A stretch of DNA of 64,000 nucleotides from Microbotryum silenes-acaulis (Eukaryota; Basidiomycota; Microbotryomycetes; Microbotryales; Microbotryaceae). Shown piece by piece: positions 19,941 to 30,874 of this stretch. The notes below the pieces were generated by a model that was given only the letters and a program-made list of their open reading frames with translations, was not told where the DNA came from and made no database searches. How positions within the stretch are numbered: position 1 is the stretch's first letter; every line of letters begins with the position of its first letter. The DNA is taken from contig QPFY01000010.1 in assembly GCA_003665825.1 (NCBI GenBank), forward strand, positions 930,001 through 994,000. Reading direction: 5' to 3'. The translations under genes and the position numbers were made by a program.

Positions 19941-22779
19941 ATGGCCGCAGTCGAGGTGCACAAACGCATCGCCCCGACGATCAAGAACGCCAAGTCGTCG
20001 ACAAAGTCACGCCAGCAAGCCGCGCCGAATGCGCTCAGGGTCAAGACCGCCCGCGGAGCGCTCATCACCACCTCGCTGCCTTCGCTGCAGAACCTCATCA
20101 AACGTTCCAGTGACAGTTATGCCGAGGAGTTTGCCGTACAGTGGGCGCGCTTTGGTAGTTTGGTCAAGATTGTGCAGTTGGGCTTGGGAGGAGCCAAGGG
20201 CGACGAGGACAAGCTCCGAGAAGTGACTGGCTTCGTCTGTCAGGTTAGTCCTTCTTGCATCTTTCGAAATGGAACTCATTTGTGTTTATATGGATGATAC
20301 TCATGTGCAACTGTCCTTCCGCAGGTCGCTCATTTGTACCCGACCATGACGTCCTCGCTCCCGTCAACGCTGTCGAACCTGCTCCTATCGTCGGCTCCGA
20401 CCCCTGCGACCTCGAGCGCGGCCGGATCCATCAGCCAAGTCGGCAACGGCGTCAGTGGTGGAGGAGTACAGCTCGGCCCCGAGACGCGCAAGACGATGAT
20501 GCAAGGTCTCGTCTTGTTGCGCAGGCGAGAAGTTATCTCCGGTGTAGAGTCAGTACCCTCCTGCGATCTTTCGATCGACCTCGATTGCTCACACCGTGGT
20601 CCATTTGTCCGCGAACAGACTCCTCAAGACCTTGTTCCCTTTGCTTTCATTGACGACCTCGCCCAATCTCCGCTCCTTCATCCTCAAGACGATTCTCGGT
20701 GACATCAGGAACGCCAATCTCAAGACCAAGAACCTCAAGCTCAACCGCATGGTCCAGGGCCTCTTGTTCGGCATGATCGAAAAAGGGATCGACGCCGAAG
20801 CCGAGCGACTCGGTACGGGCGTCAAGCCTTCGCGTCGAGGCGATGTCAAGATCGTAGGCGCAAGGGAGGCCATGTGGGCCGTCAAGATCGCGTCTGATTT
20901 GTGGCGCAAGAACGTGTGGCGGGACGCGAGAACGGTCTCGATCGTCGCTTCGGCGTGCTTCCACCCCGATACCAAAGTCCAGTCGGCGGCGATGCATTTC
21001 TTCCTTGCCTTGCCCGATGGGAGTAAAGAAGGTGGACAGGACTCCTCGGACGAGGAGGATGAAGGTCCCGATATCAAGACGGTCAAGCATCGACAAGAGA
21101 TCAACAAAAAGCGCAAGTCGACCGAGCGACGAGCCAAAAAAGACATCAAGAACGCCAACGCCAAACGCCGTCAACGCGAAGCCGCTGCGGCCGAAGTGAC
21201 GGGCAACTTTTCCGCTCTGCAATTGCTCAACGACCCGCAGACATTTGGCGAGAAGTTGTATCAATCTTTGGTCAAGTACGATCGCTCCTACACGCTCGAC
21301 CACAAGGTCTTGGTCATGCAACTGTTTGGTCGCGTCTGCGGCTCGCACAAGTTGACGGTCCTGAGCTTCTACTCTTACATCGTCAAGTACCTCACCCACC
21401 ACCAACTTCAAATCACCGCGATCCTCGTCGCTTTGGCCGAATCGGTGCACGAGTTGACCCCGCCGGACGAATTGACGCCCGTCGTGCGGAAGCTCGCGCA
21501 CGAGTTCGTCCACTCTGGTGTCGCGGCCGAGGTCAACGCCGCTGGTTTGAATGCCATCACCGAGATTTGCCGTCGTCAACCTTGGTGCATGGAGAAGGAC
21601 CTCTTGGACGACTTGGTCGAGTACCGCTTGAGCAAGGACAAGGGTGTCATGGTCGCTGCTCGGGGATTGCTCGCGTTGTATCGAGAGGTCAACCCCGGCT
21701 TGTTGCAGCGTCGCGATCGAGGCAAGGTCGCGTCGATGAAGGCGACGGACGAGATGCAACCTCTTGGGTTTGGTCAATCGAGGGAAGACGCGACGGGAAT
21801 CGAAGGGTTGGATCTATTGGCGCAACATTTGGCTGAGCGCGAGGCCAAGGGTGAGAAAGTCGATGAGGAGGCCGAGTGGGATGATTGGGAACTCGACGAG
21901 GACGATTCGGATTCTTCGGGCGGCTGGAATGATGTCTCGAGTGATGAAGAGGATATCGACATTTCGGACTCGGACGACGATGAGGAAACAATGAACGCGA
22001 GGAAGAGGAGGAGGATCGAGAAGAAGGAAGCCAAGGGCAAGAAGGTCGTCGAGGTGGCTGGGTTGGTCGAGGATGACAAGATCGCTTTCGATGAGGAAGA
22101 AAAGGACAGTGAAGCCGAATATGAGGAGGATTCGGATGATGAGAGTGGCGAGGAAGAGGATGAGGTTGAGGACGAAGAAGAGGGAAATGAGCAAGGCACG
22201 GCGATCAAAATGGTCAAGTTCACCGGCGTTGTCGACCCCGAGGACGAGGACGAGATGTCGCTAACCCGAGCCAACAAGGAACTGGCCGGAACAACCTTTG
22301 CCGAGCTCGCCATGACCAAGATCCTCACGCCTGCAGACTTTGCCAAGATCAACGAACTGCGCACGGCCGCGGCGGAGGAAGAGGCCAAGAACGGTGGTGG
22401 TGGTGCAGCACGCCGCAAGCTTGCAGCTTTGGCGGCGGCACGCAAGGCCAATACGGGCGAGTCCTCGTCGTTCTTGACCGAAGGTGTCATCATCGGTGTA
22501 CAGAAGAAAGCCAAGGCGTCGTATGAGGAGCGTCTGGCGCTTATCGCCGAAGGCCGCGAAGGCCGCGAAAAGTTTGGATCGCTCAAGCACAAGAAGCTCG
22601 GCGAGAAGGAACACTCGACGACGAACGAAGAGAAGCGCAAGAAGAAGGCCTTTGCTATGGTCGCCAACTCGCGCAACGTCAGAAAAAAGAATACGTCGTC
22701 GCTGCAGCAGAAGAGCAAGAAGCTGCGCAACCACATCGATCGGATCAAGCGCGGCGGACGAAGGGGCAACAACGGCTAA
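19941..22779 (+). CDS. SDA1: SDA1, 60S ribosome biogenesis factor
   Basis: Three exons, 19941-20243, 20325-20548, 20619-22779, encode 895 residues. Sda1 is a nucleolar/nuclear HEAT-like protein needed for 60S pre-ribosome maturation and export and, in yeast, for actin organisation and G1 progression. Family blocks seen: LPSLQNLIKRSSDSYAEEF, VAHLYPTMT, LRSFILKTILGDIRNANLK, KNVWRDARTVSIVASACFHP, DGSKEGGQDSSDEE, LYQSLVKYDRSYTLDHKVLV, YLTHHQLQITAILVALAESV and AAGLNAITEICRRQPWCM. An acidic region (about 600-715) and a basic Lys-rich C-terminus (KKNTSSLQQKSKKLRNHIDR) are typical. The length exceeds yeast Sda1 (767) mainly through the acidic insert. Confidence 0.95.
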
Positions 22780-23091
22780 GGGAGATCCTAGATTTGTCGC
22801 AACGTTTTATTGTAATTAGTTGGACCTTTTTCACCTTATCGCCGGAGTCGTGGAATATTTTGCAGGATCGCTTATCACCCGCGACCGGAGCGCTTGAGCA
22901 TTGCGTGGGGCTTTGGGACCGCGCCTGGTGTGCCAAGCGCCCACGATAATCATAAGCACCTCGGAGTGCCAACACTTCAGTCGTCTACCGTTGATCCCTC
23001 TTTTGGTCTTGCTTTTGGTATCCCTTCTGCACTTTCTACATCTTGAAAGCACGAAGCGGACGGGAGCGGTCCTTCGTACACGGCACAAATA
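22780..23091. other. Short intergenic region, 312 bp
   Basis: Tandem spacing between SDA1 and the DUF3445 gene; it holds the SDA1 3' end and the next promoter. No other feature is seen. Confidence 0.5.
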
Positions 23092-25399
23092 ATGTCCCTG
23101 CCTCTACTACTATCGCTCCTTATCGTGGGGCTGTTTCTGGCGCTTCGTGGGGTAAGCGCCTTTCGCCAAAGCCCACGCCGGAGTGCGCTACAACCCAAGA
23201 CAGGCTTGTCTCCAGGCTCTCCAGCGTTGAAGAAGGAGAAAGTATTTGGTAGTGAGTCCATGCTCTTATTTGCATCGTTCATGGCTCCTCTCGCACCTCG
23301 CCATGGAGCAGTCGACGAACCGGTGCAGGGGGACCAGCGCTTCCACTCCGAAGTGGGGAAATAGGCGCCAGATCAGCCGAGTCGTTTGCAAGCTCGGGCA
23401 GCGTGGATCGGTTCATGAGTGACGCTCTTTACTATCGAAAATACGCCGACGAGCTAACAACTCAATTATTATAAACATCAGCATGGGATCCAGTCGCGTT
23501 CGAGTACCCCAAAGTCGAGCCCTGGACGGACTTTGATGTCGATCACACCAAGCCTGTCCCTCTTCGCCCCTTTCGGTGGGGCCCTACGTGAGTCCAGCAT
23601 CAGGGTGCACGTCCGAGAATACACACCACGGGAATCATAATCACTAAGTCTTGGAACGGTTGACAGCTATCCGATCAACATGGGGATCCGGCCGATGCCA
23701 TGGGATACATGGCTAGAACTGGATTCGGAGTAAGCGCAAATTCTTCGGTTGCTCGGAGCAAAGCAGGGCATAGCTAAGAGTTCACATCTTACACCGATTA
23801 TTCCGACCACCGTTCAGCTATCGAAAGACTCTCGACATTGTTTCTCATCGCACTCGGGCCCAAGGGGAGGAAGCGAATCGAGTGATGCCCGGCTTCCGAC
23901 CGCAGGCATTCGAATGTCTCGTCGAAATGGCGTCATACCTCGCGATCCGATATCCGCATCACTTTACTGTCAAGCGAGTCAAGTATGACGAGCAAGATGC
24001 GAGTTCGTGGGGCGATTCGTTGAGTGGAAAGGAGGCTGGATGTGGTAGAGTCATTGAGAATAAGATCACGGGGGATGTGTTTGATTTTGCCGAGATTGAA
24101 AAGGTCGAGGGTAAGGAGTGGAACCCGATGAGGGTTGCTGCATGTACGTTCGTCCGACAGGCTCTCACTTGTAGAGGTAGACTAGAACTGACAACTCCGC
24201 GCGACCTTAGTGCTTACCGAGGACGACCTGGCCGTCATGTGCGAAGGTACAGACGGCGAATACTAGTAACTTTCTTCCTCGTGGCCCCGATATCGCCAGG
24301 CATCATCTGTCTTATTGCCGTTCCTCCTTCATCCCCGTCCGCAGCTTCCAAGCAGGATCAATCTGTACCGCCGGTTTTTGGCGGCTCAAGGACAAGATTG
24401 GCCGATCGCTCGACTACATTCACTCGAGTGGTGAGGTGCCCGGGTGGCCGACCAAGCTCAAGTTTTCGATCGAGCGCTTCTTCCAGAAACTCAAGTGCGA
24501 CAAACCGGTGCAGAGGTATAATGTAGGTCTTCTTGGAGCGATAATTTGTCTCCTTTTCGACTCGGATGTCGGAGGCTGAGTCTCTCCTTTGGCGGCATCA
24601 TACTTCTTGACAACGTCCAGTACACGTTCCAGATCGATGACCAGGTCGCTTGGTCAAATCACACGAATGGTCCTGTGAGTGAATAATTCTACAAAGGGGA
24701 AGAGCCAGCGAACGCCAACATACTGATGAGCGATCTTTCCCTGTCGACAGGAGCAAATATTTGACGAGGCGACCAAAGGCCTCGACCCGGAGCTCCTCGC
24801 GCAGTCAAATGACCCCAACTGGAAGGCACCCCAGCCTGCCACGGCGTAAGCATACTCAATTTTTGTAGCGAGATGGCATATTTTGAGATACGGCTCTCCT
24901 CACCACAGATTTGAAGAGGTGTGGTATCGATCTGAGCGGCAAACGTTGAGGCGTATGCCCAAGACGGGTTGCATCTTGTTCACGATCCGGTGAGTGCTTA
25001 CGATTTCAGGAACCAGAGATTAACTTCAACTGAGTGGAAAGGCTAAACTGTATGACCTTTCTGCGCTGCAGGACATACTTTCACCCTGTCGCTGAGCTGG
25101 CGAAGGAGCCGGGTGTGCCGGGACGCATGGCTTCGGCGATTCGAGTGAGTTGCTGAGCCCCTGACGACTCAAGCTCTCGTCTGGAGTCGATTTCACCGAG
25201 CTGACCCGGGATCCCTACATGCGACGCCCACCACTAGAGCTGGCCGGACGAAGTGCGAAATTACAAGACAGGCTACCTGTATATCCCGGCGATTTTACCT
25301 GGTCTCGATGAAAGGCACGCTGCTCAAGTCGCCGAGGGCGTCGTTGAAATGGAGGAGGATGGTTCTGGAGTCAGGGGTGCGAAGCGGTATCCGTATTGA
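23092..25399 (+). CDS. Heme-dependent oxidative N-demethylase-like protein (DUF3445)
   Basis: Eleven exons: 23092-23251, 23482-23587, 23667-23729, 23818-24143, 24211-24265, 24345-24522, 24621-24674, 24751-24845, 24909-24989, 25072-25144, 25238-25399; 450 residues. A hydrophobic N-terminal segment (LPLLLSLLIVGLFLAL) predicts a signal anchor. The DUF3445 core, related to the alpha subunit of bacterial heme-dependent oxidative N-demethylase, is recognised by MGIRPMPWDTWLELD, VMPGFRPQAFECLVEMASYL, LLTEDDLAVMCEG, FQAGSICTAGFWRLKDKIG, LDYIHSSGEVPGW, RFFQKLKCDKPVQRYN, SNHTNGP and FEEVWYRSERQTLRRMPKTG. Substrate and electron partner in fungi are not known to me. The first donor could be GTAGTG or GTGAGT four bases later; I used the latter. 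Confidence 0.8.
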
Positions 25400-25617
25400 C
25401 CTGGCAAAGAAGGGATTCTTCTTTAGTATGCAGTGAACCCGTGCTTGTAATCCTGTGTGGGTGTTGCTGAAATGTTGGAATGAGCTTGAGAAGTCAGTCG
25501 TGGCGAGGAGGTCCAAGCGTTTCGGTACATGAGGACAGACCCCCACGCGACGCGCAAGCGCCGTTTACTCTACTCTGCCTAATTCCACCCCACGATCCAA
25601 GTAACACTAGGCCGACC

Positions 25618-27656
25618 ATGTCGCAAGCGCCGCGGAAACAAGAGGCCGATCACACCAAGGACTGTGATGAGGTGTGTGCTTCGAAGGATGCTACAGCGCG
25701 TGATTGCTCTGGCGCTGACTTGGGTGTGCCTCGCTGCAGACGATCCCCGTCGCCGAATCGCTGGCCAGTGTGAGTCCTCGCACGATCAGACAGGCACTAG
25801 CAGCAGCAGTACTGATCCCAGTTCACATCAACACAGTCGGGCCAGGTCCAAGAAGCGGTCGACAAGCTGTTGACGCTCGAGAAGCTCACTCGCAACGTCA
25901 GTGCTGCCCCCACTCGGATCCTCGTCCTGTCCTATGCCACTGACACGCTTCTCGTACCATCACATCTGGCCCACTGCTCTCATTTGTCTCACTACGATTT
26001 CAACTCTGGACCGCCCACCTCCGAGACTCTACAGTCGGCCGATCTGGCTTCCACGACCCGAGTGCTGATCGCCATCATCTCGATCCTGCACCAACACAAG
26101 CAATACGGCCTACTCAACACCCACATCACCCTCCTCTCCAAGAAGCATGGCCAACTGAGGCAGGCGACGCAGAAGATGGTCGACGAGGCCATGACCTACC
26201 TCGACAATCTCGACGGCAAACCCAAGCTCGACCTGATCGAGACCCTCAGGGACGTTACAGAGGGCAAGGTCAGTCTGGTGCGCGTGTTCAGGACGTGTAT
26301 GCACCAATTTAACACGGTCAACTTTACGCAGATCTACCTCGAAGTACCACGCGCACGCGTCACGCGCATGCTCGCCACCATTCGCGAGAAGGAGGGCGAC
26401 GTTGCCAAAGCGAACGAGCTTATGCAGGATCTCCAGGTCGAGACCTTTGGCTCGATGGAACGACGGGAAAAGGTCGACTTTATCCTCGAACAGATGCGTC
26501 TGCTCAAGGGTCTCGAGGACTGGGACAAGCTTGGGATCGTCGCCAAGCGCATCAACGTCAAGTGGTTGACCGAGATGGAGCACGAGGTACGTCGACCGCT
26601 GGCGACAGCGCGCGGCGTGCTGCATGCGATAATGCTCATCTGACTTGACTTCTCCGATACAGGACCTCAAACTTCGATACTACTCGTTGATGATCCTCTG
26701 GGGGCTCAACGCGGGCAAGTACCTCGATGTCTGCAAGTTCTATCGCCAGGTCTACGAAACCCCCTCGATACAGGACGACGAGGCCAAGTGGTCCGCCGTA
26801 CTGCGCAACATCGTCTACTTTGTCATCCTCGCACCTTACGACAATGAGCAGTCCGATCTTTTGGCCCGCGTCTTCGAGGACGAGAAGCTCGTCAAGGTTA
26901 CCGAATCTTAGTGAGTTCGGCCCCCACTTCTTCGCTTCCTCCAGACCTTTGGCCCCGGTATCTGACGCTGCATCTCTATCACCCCCAGCGACCTGATGAA
27001 GTGCTTCACAGCGCCCGAGCTGATGCGATGGCCCGGGATTGAAGGTCTGTATGGCGCCAGCCTGCGGCAGACCAAAGTCTTTGGTCCCACCGGAGTCGCT
27101 GGGGTCGCGGGGGATATCGAAGAGGACTCGAAGCATTCGCAGGGCGATAAGCGGTACGAGGTCCTGCATGATCGGATTATCGAACATGTGCGTAGCCTGG
27201 ACTCAATCGAAGCACAGGACAGGACGACTGACTGGCCTTGAGACCCTTGATCGGTGATGCACAAAAACAGAACATCCGAACGCTGTCAAAGTACTACACC
27301 CGCATGACCATCACCCGCCTCTCGCAACTCTTGGACCTGACACCAGCAAAGACGGAAGCGTTCCTTTCCTCCCTCGTGTCGTCTAAAACGGTGTACGCCA
27401 AGATCGATCGACCGGCCGGCGTCGTCAGTTTCCAAGCACCTAAATCCGGGGACGAGGTATTGAACGAGTGGAGTTCGGATGTCGGCAAGTTGATGGGTCT
27501 GATTGAGAAGAGCACGCATTTGATCCAAAAGGTTAGCTGGAAGCATCTTGGGAGTGACGGTCTCGAGAAGCCTGGAACTGATCGGCCGTCCTGCTTCGCT
27601 CCCAGGAATATGCGGTGCTTGCGGCTTTGAAGGCTCAGCAGGGGCTCAAGGCTTAG
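25618..27656 (+). CDS. RPN5: 26S proteasome lid subunit RPN5 (PSMD12)
   Basis: Eight exons: 25618-25671, 25740-25769, 25837-25896, 26035-26586, 26663-26910, 26989-27187, 27271-27531, 27606-27656; 484 residues. Rpn5 is a PCI-domain scaffold of the proteasome lid. Diagnostic blocks: AVDKLLTLEKLTRN, STTRVLIAIISIL, NTHITLLSKKHGQLRQA, YLEVPRARVTRMLATIRE, MQDLQVETFGSMERREKV, LLRYYSLMILW-type repeat helices, then the PCI winged helix NIRTLSKYYTRMTITRLSQL and the C-terminal helix EYAVLAALKAQQGLKA. The third intron (25897-26034) is 138 nt and has no stop in frame, so retention would add 46 residues; it interrupts a conserved block and is treated as an intron. Confidence 0.93.
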
Positions 27657-27964
27657 ACAGTGCTCATTACGTTGGGGTTGTTTGGGAGAGATGCAATGAC
27701 GAAACCTTGTATGACACATCATCACCTCGCGGCGAGAAAGCGTGTCTATGACATTTTGATCTCGGTATCAACAGAATCGTTACAATATACCTAGACAAGT
27801 GTCGATGCAAGGAGCTGAAGCAAGCGTGAGAGTGCTACAAGGTTTCAAACAGGAAAGTGCAAGAAGAGCAAGAGAAGTTGCGTTCGTACAACTTCACATA
27901 CTCGCGTAGTGTCCTAATCTTTTGAACCCATACTCGGAGCGGTGTTGTACAAATTTCGAGCATC
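27657..27964. other. Convergent 3' intergenic region, 308 bp
   Basis: RPN5 and the PalI-like gene converge here. The stretch is AT-richer than its surroundings and presumably holds both polyadenylation regions. No other feature is seen. Confidence 0.5.
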
Positions 27965-30153
27965 CTAGTACCGTGTTTGTTGATGCGGCTGGTATTGGTC
28001 GTATTGTGGCCCTCCATACTGGTAGGACTGCTGCTGCTGGGGCGTCGAGTCGTAGCCGTGTTGTACGGGCGCATCGTAGTTGTATTGGTGCTGAGGAGCG
28101 TAAGTATCATACCCCTGGTGCTGCTGCTGAGAATCGTAGTGCTGCTGCTCCTGATGAGTCGGCATGTGCTGGGCGTAGTCGGGTTGATAGGTGTTGTAAG
28201 AGGGAGCTGGGCCAGTATGCTGAGGAGCGACTTGCGCTAAATCATTGTTCCCGCCGTAAGTCGGCTGATGAGTTGCTTGATGATGATAGCCCCCATACTG
28301 GTTCTGACCCGGTGCAGGCGAAGCAGACGACATGGCTTCGTACGCGATATCCCTCGATCCATGGAAGTTGTCGCCGCCCGCCGGACTCGAAGGCTCAGGT
28401 GTGCCCGTGACGACCGTCGAAGGTGGGCGAGCAACGAAGGCGGCATAGGCTTGGGAAGGGTGGAAGTTCTCTTGTGGTGTAGGAGGGGAGGGGGGTCGAA
28501 GCGGTTTGGTCAACTTCCCGTTGGAAGCGGACATGGATTGGAAGGGTTCGGTCGTCCCGCCGTATTGGGCTGGAGGAGGGGAGGCAGTCGTGGTTCTTCT
28601 CGGCGGGGGTGGGTAGGCCGAAGGGCTGTTGTATCGTTGGGGCGAGGGTGGTCCTCCGCCAGCCAGGACGGGACCATCATTACGTCGTCCGTACCCTTGT
28701 CCGACACCAGCTACGGCCGCTCCACCCGACATCTCCCTTCGATACGGCGCCCTCCCGACGTATCCTACATCGTTCACGTCGTCATCGAAATCGTTCTTCT
28801 CCCCCATCTGATTGAGGGGTATCGCCTCGCTGTTATGAAACTCGGCAAACGTGGGCAGGTTGTTGCCCCCGTTTCGAGTGTTGTATTGTTGTTGCTGGTA
28901 GGCCGAGTTGCGCATGTGCTCACCGTAGGCCGGATCCGGTCCTCGCCTATTCTTTTCTGAGTCTTCTCGACGCGAGGCCCGATCGTTGACCATTCGACCA
29001 CCGCACTAGAGTAGGTGTATGAAAATTGTTAGATTCAACTATGTATGACCTCCGATTGATACTCCACGATATGATCTAGCAGCACAAACAACTACTTACG
29101 CCGAAGAAACAACCCGAAACCATGAGCAGCAATCCTCCCGCCAACGTCATCCACAATGCCGCACCCAGACTAACTGCACCTCCGACGGAGCTGGACGTGA
29201 TCCTCTTCTTGGCGATGAGGAAGAGAGCCATGTCGATGGCGAAAGCGAGGAGTGCGGTCGAGGCGCCCAATGAGGCGAAAAAGGTGGTCCAACATGTCCC
29301 TCCGAAGCCTCGGATGTGCGCCAAAAGACCGAGTAGGACAGAGGTGGCTCCAAAGACGGCGGCTGTATTGAAACACAAAGTACGTGATCAGCGATGGAAG
29401 TTTCCTTTCGCAGCAGACCCGAAGCAACTTGACTAGGAGGCGCCCGAGCCGAGTCGAGGGGTAAGTAGGAGACGTACCGACGGGATGCAGGACGAGGACG
29501 TAGGTCAGTCCCTTGACGAGCGCATTGGGGATACTCTCGGTCAAAGCGATACCATCGACTCCCGAATAGCCGAATACCTGGGCCAGATCTGGTGCATGGT
29601 GAACGATCGTCATCGCCCGTCGGGACCTCGTCAGTTTGAGGCCGGGATGTGCAGTGACGGGTCACGGGGACTGCACTGACCAAGTGCATAGCCAAGCTTG
29701 GGCTGAGTGCAATTGGAACCTGAGCAGTAGCCCCACACGCCCAGGATGATCTCGTTGCTGGCGACCTCGGCTTTGAGGAAGTAGAACGGCTTGAGGATCG
29801 GCACCGACAGGGAGACGAGCACCAAGAGCTGTGAGCGACGGGAAACCAACAAGGAGGGTCAGCACCGGAGTAGAACGGTATCTTCTTTTTCGAATGAGCT
29901 TGAACTCACAACAGTACCAGCAAGAACGACAACCGTGCCTACGAGAGAGTGGGAAGCGAGCGCGGAGACGGAGACGGACAGTCCGTCGGTGTGTGACGGG
30001 GTCGGTGGGGTGTGGGTGATGGGGGGGGGGGACAGAGACGGGGACGGAGACGGGCAGCGCGGGGGTCAGTACATGCGCACTCGCCACAGGGGTTGCACAG
30101 TGTGGCTCGATCGATGACGACTTACCTGGCGTAGCAGGGCGGATACAAGACAT
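27965..30153 (-). CDS. RIM9: PalI/Rim9-like (SUR7 family) membrane protein
   Basis: Six exons: 30126-30153, 29910-29938, 29681-29828, 29478-29588, 29100-29362, 27965-29005; 539 residues. The four-helix topology matches PalI/Rim9: TM1 TVVVLAGTVLLVLVSLSVP; an extracellular loop with WGYC.....C (GVWGYCSGSNC); TM2 LVKGLTYVLVLHPVAAVFGA; TM3 FASLGASTALLAFAIDMAL; TM4 AVSLGAALWMTLAGGLLLMV. A long Pro/Gln/Tyr-rich, presumably cytosolic tail of ~350 residues follows. In ascomycetes PalI/Rim9 supports plasma-membrane pH sensing upstream of Rim101/PacC; that role here is inferred. The first two exons are only 28 and 29 nt but are needed for TM1. Confidence 0.8.
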
Positions 30154-30874
30154 GAAAGAGGTACCAATAGCAGAGAGGTCGGAGCGGGGTGGGATGAGGA
30201 GGCTGCAGAAGATAAGCAGCGCTCGAGGTGACAGGAGGGAGGAGCGAGAGAGACGTGCGACCGTCCCGGCTTGGCGATCGTAGCCAGCAGCCGCGCGCCG
30301 AGCACCGCCTCCGAATTCAGGATTATTCAATCGCACGCGAGTGGGGGTCACGGTGGGTCTGCAAGTCAAGAGTGCAGCGGCGTCCTGGCTTGAAGCAAGG
30401 GGAGGATGGGTATCCCATTATGTAGTAGATAAGATGTTGGGCATGACCCATTGGGTCGATGACTCGAGTACCACGCCATGTCGAGCCACCAGTATTCGAA
30501 ACGGGCCGTTGGGCGAATATTCGGCCCTGCTAATCGACGAGCTCGGACTTCTTGAGCCGAGTTCCTTGTTGTGCTCTCCTATGTGTGATATGTCTCAACG
30601 CCGGTGAGTGAGGGAGACGACTCCGAGCGCCCCACGGGGAAGGATGGTACAATGATACGGTGTGAAAAGCGTGAACCCCCCTCTTCTGATGCAGATGCTC
30701 GTGCAAGTCTTCCACTAAGGCCCGTTTAACTCCGATCAAGTCCGTTGACTCGGCGTGTCCACAGCTGGACGCCGGGCCCAGGCCTGCCCCAGGCCAACAG
30801 GCGGGCGCACAGCGTTCACTGGTTGGATCCGTGTCGCACCGGGGCGAGACGCCAATTCAGAGCGCTGAGCAGCC
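30154..30874. promoter_or_regulatory. Bidirectional promoter region PalI-like / Zn2Cys6 factor
   Basis: The 721-bp divergent gap has no gene of its own. It separates a putative pH-signalling membrane protein from a transcription factor, so shared regulatory sites are possible but none was identified. Confidence 0.45.
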
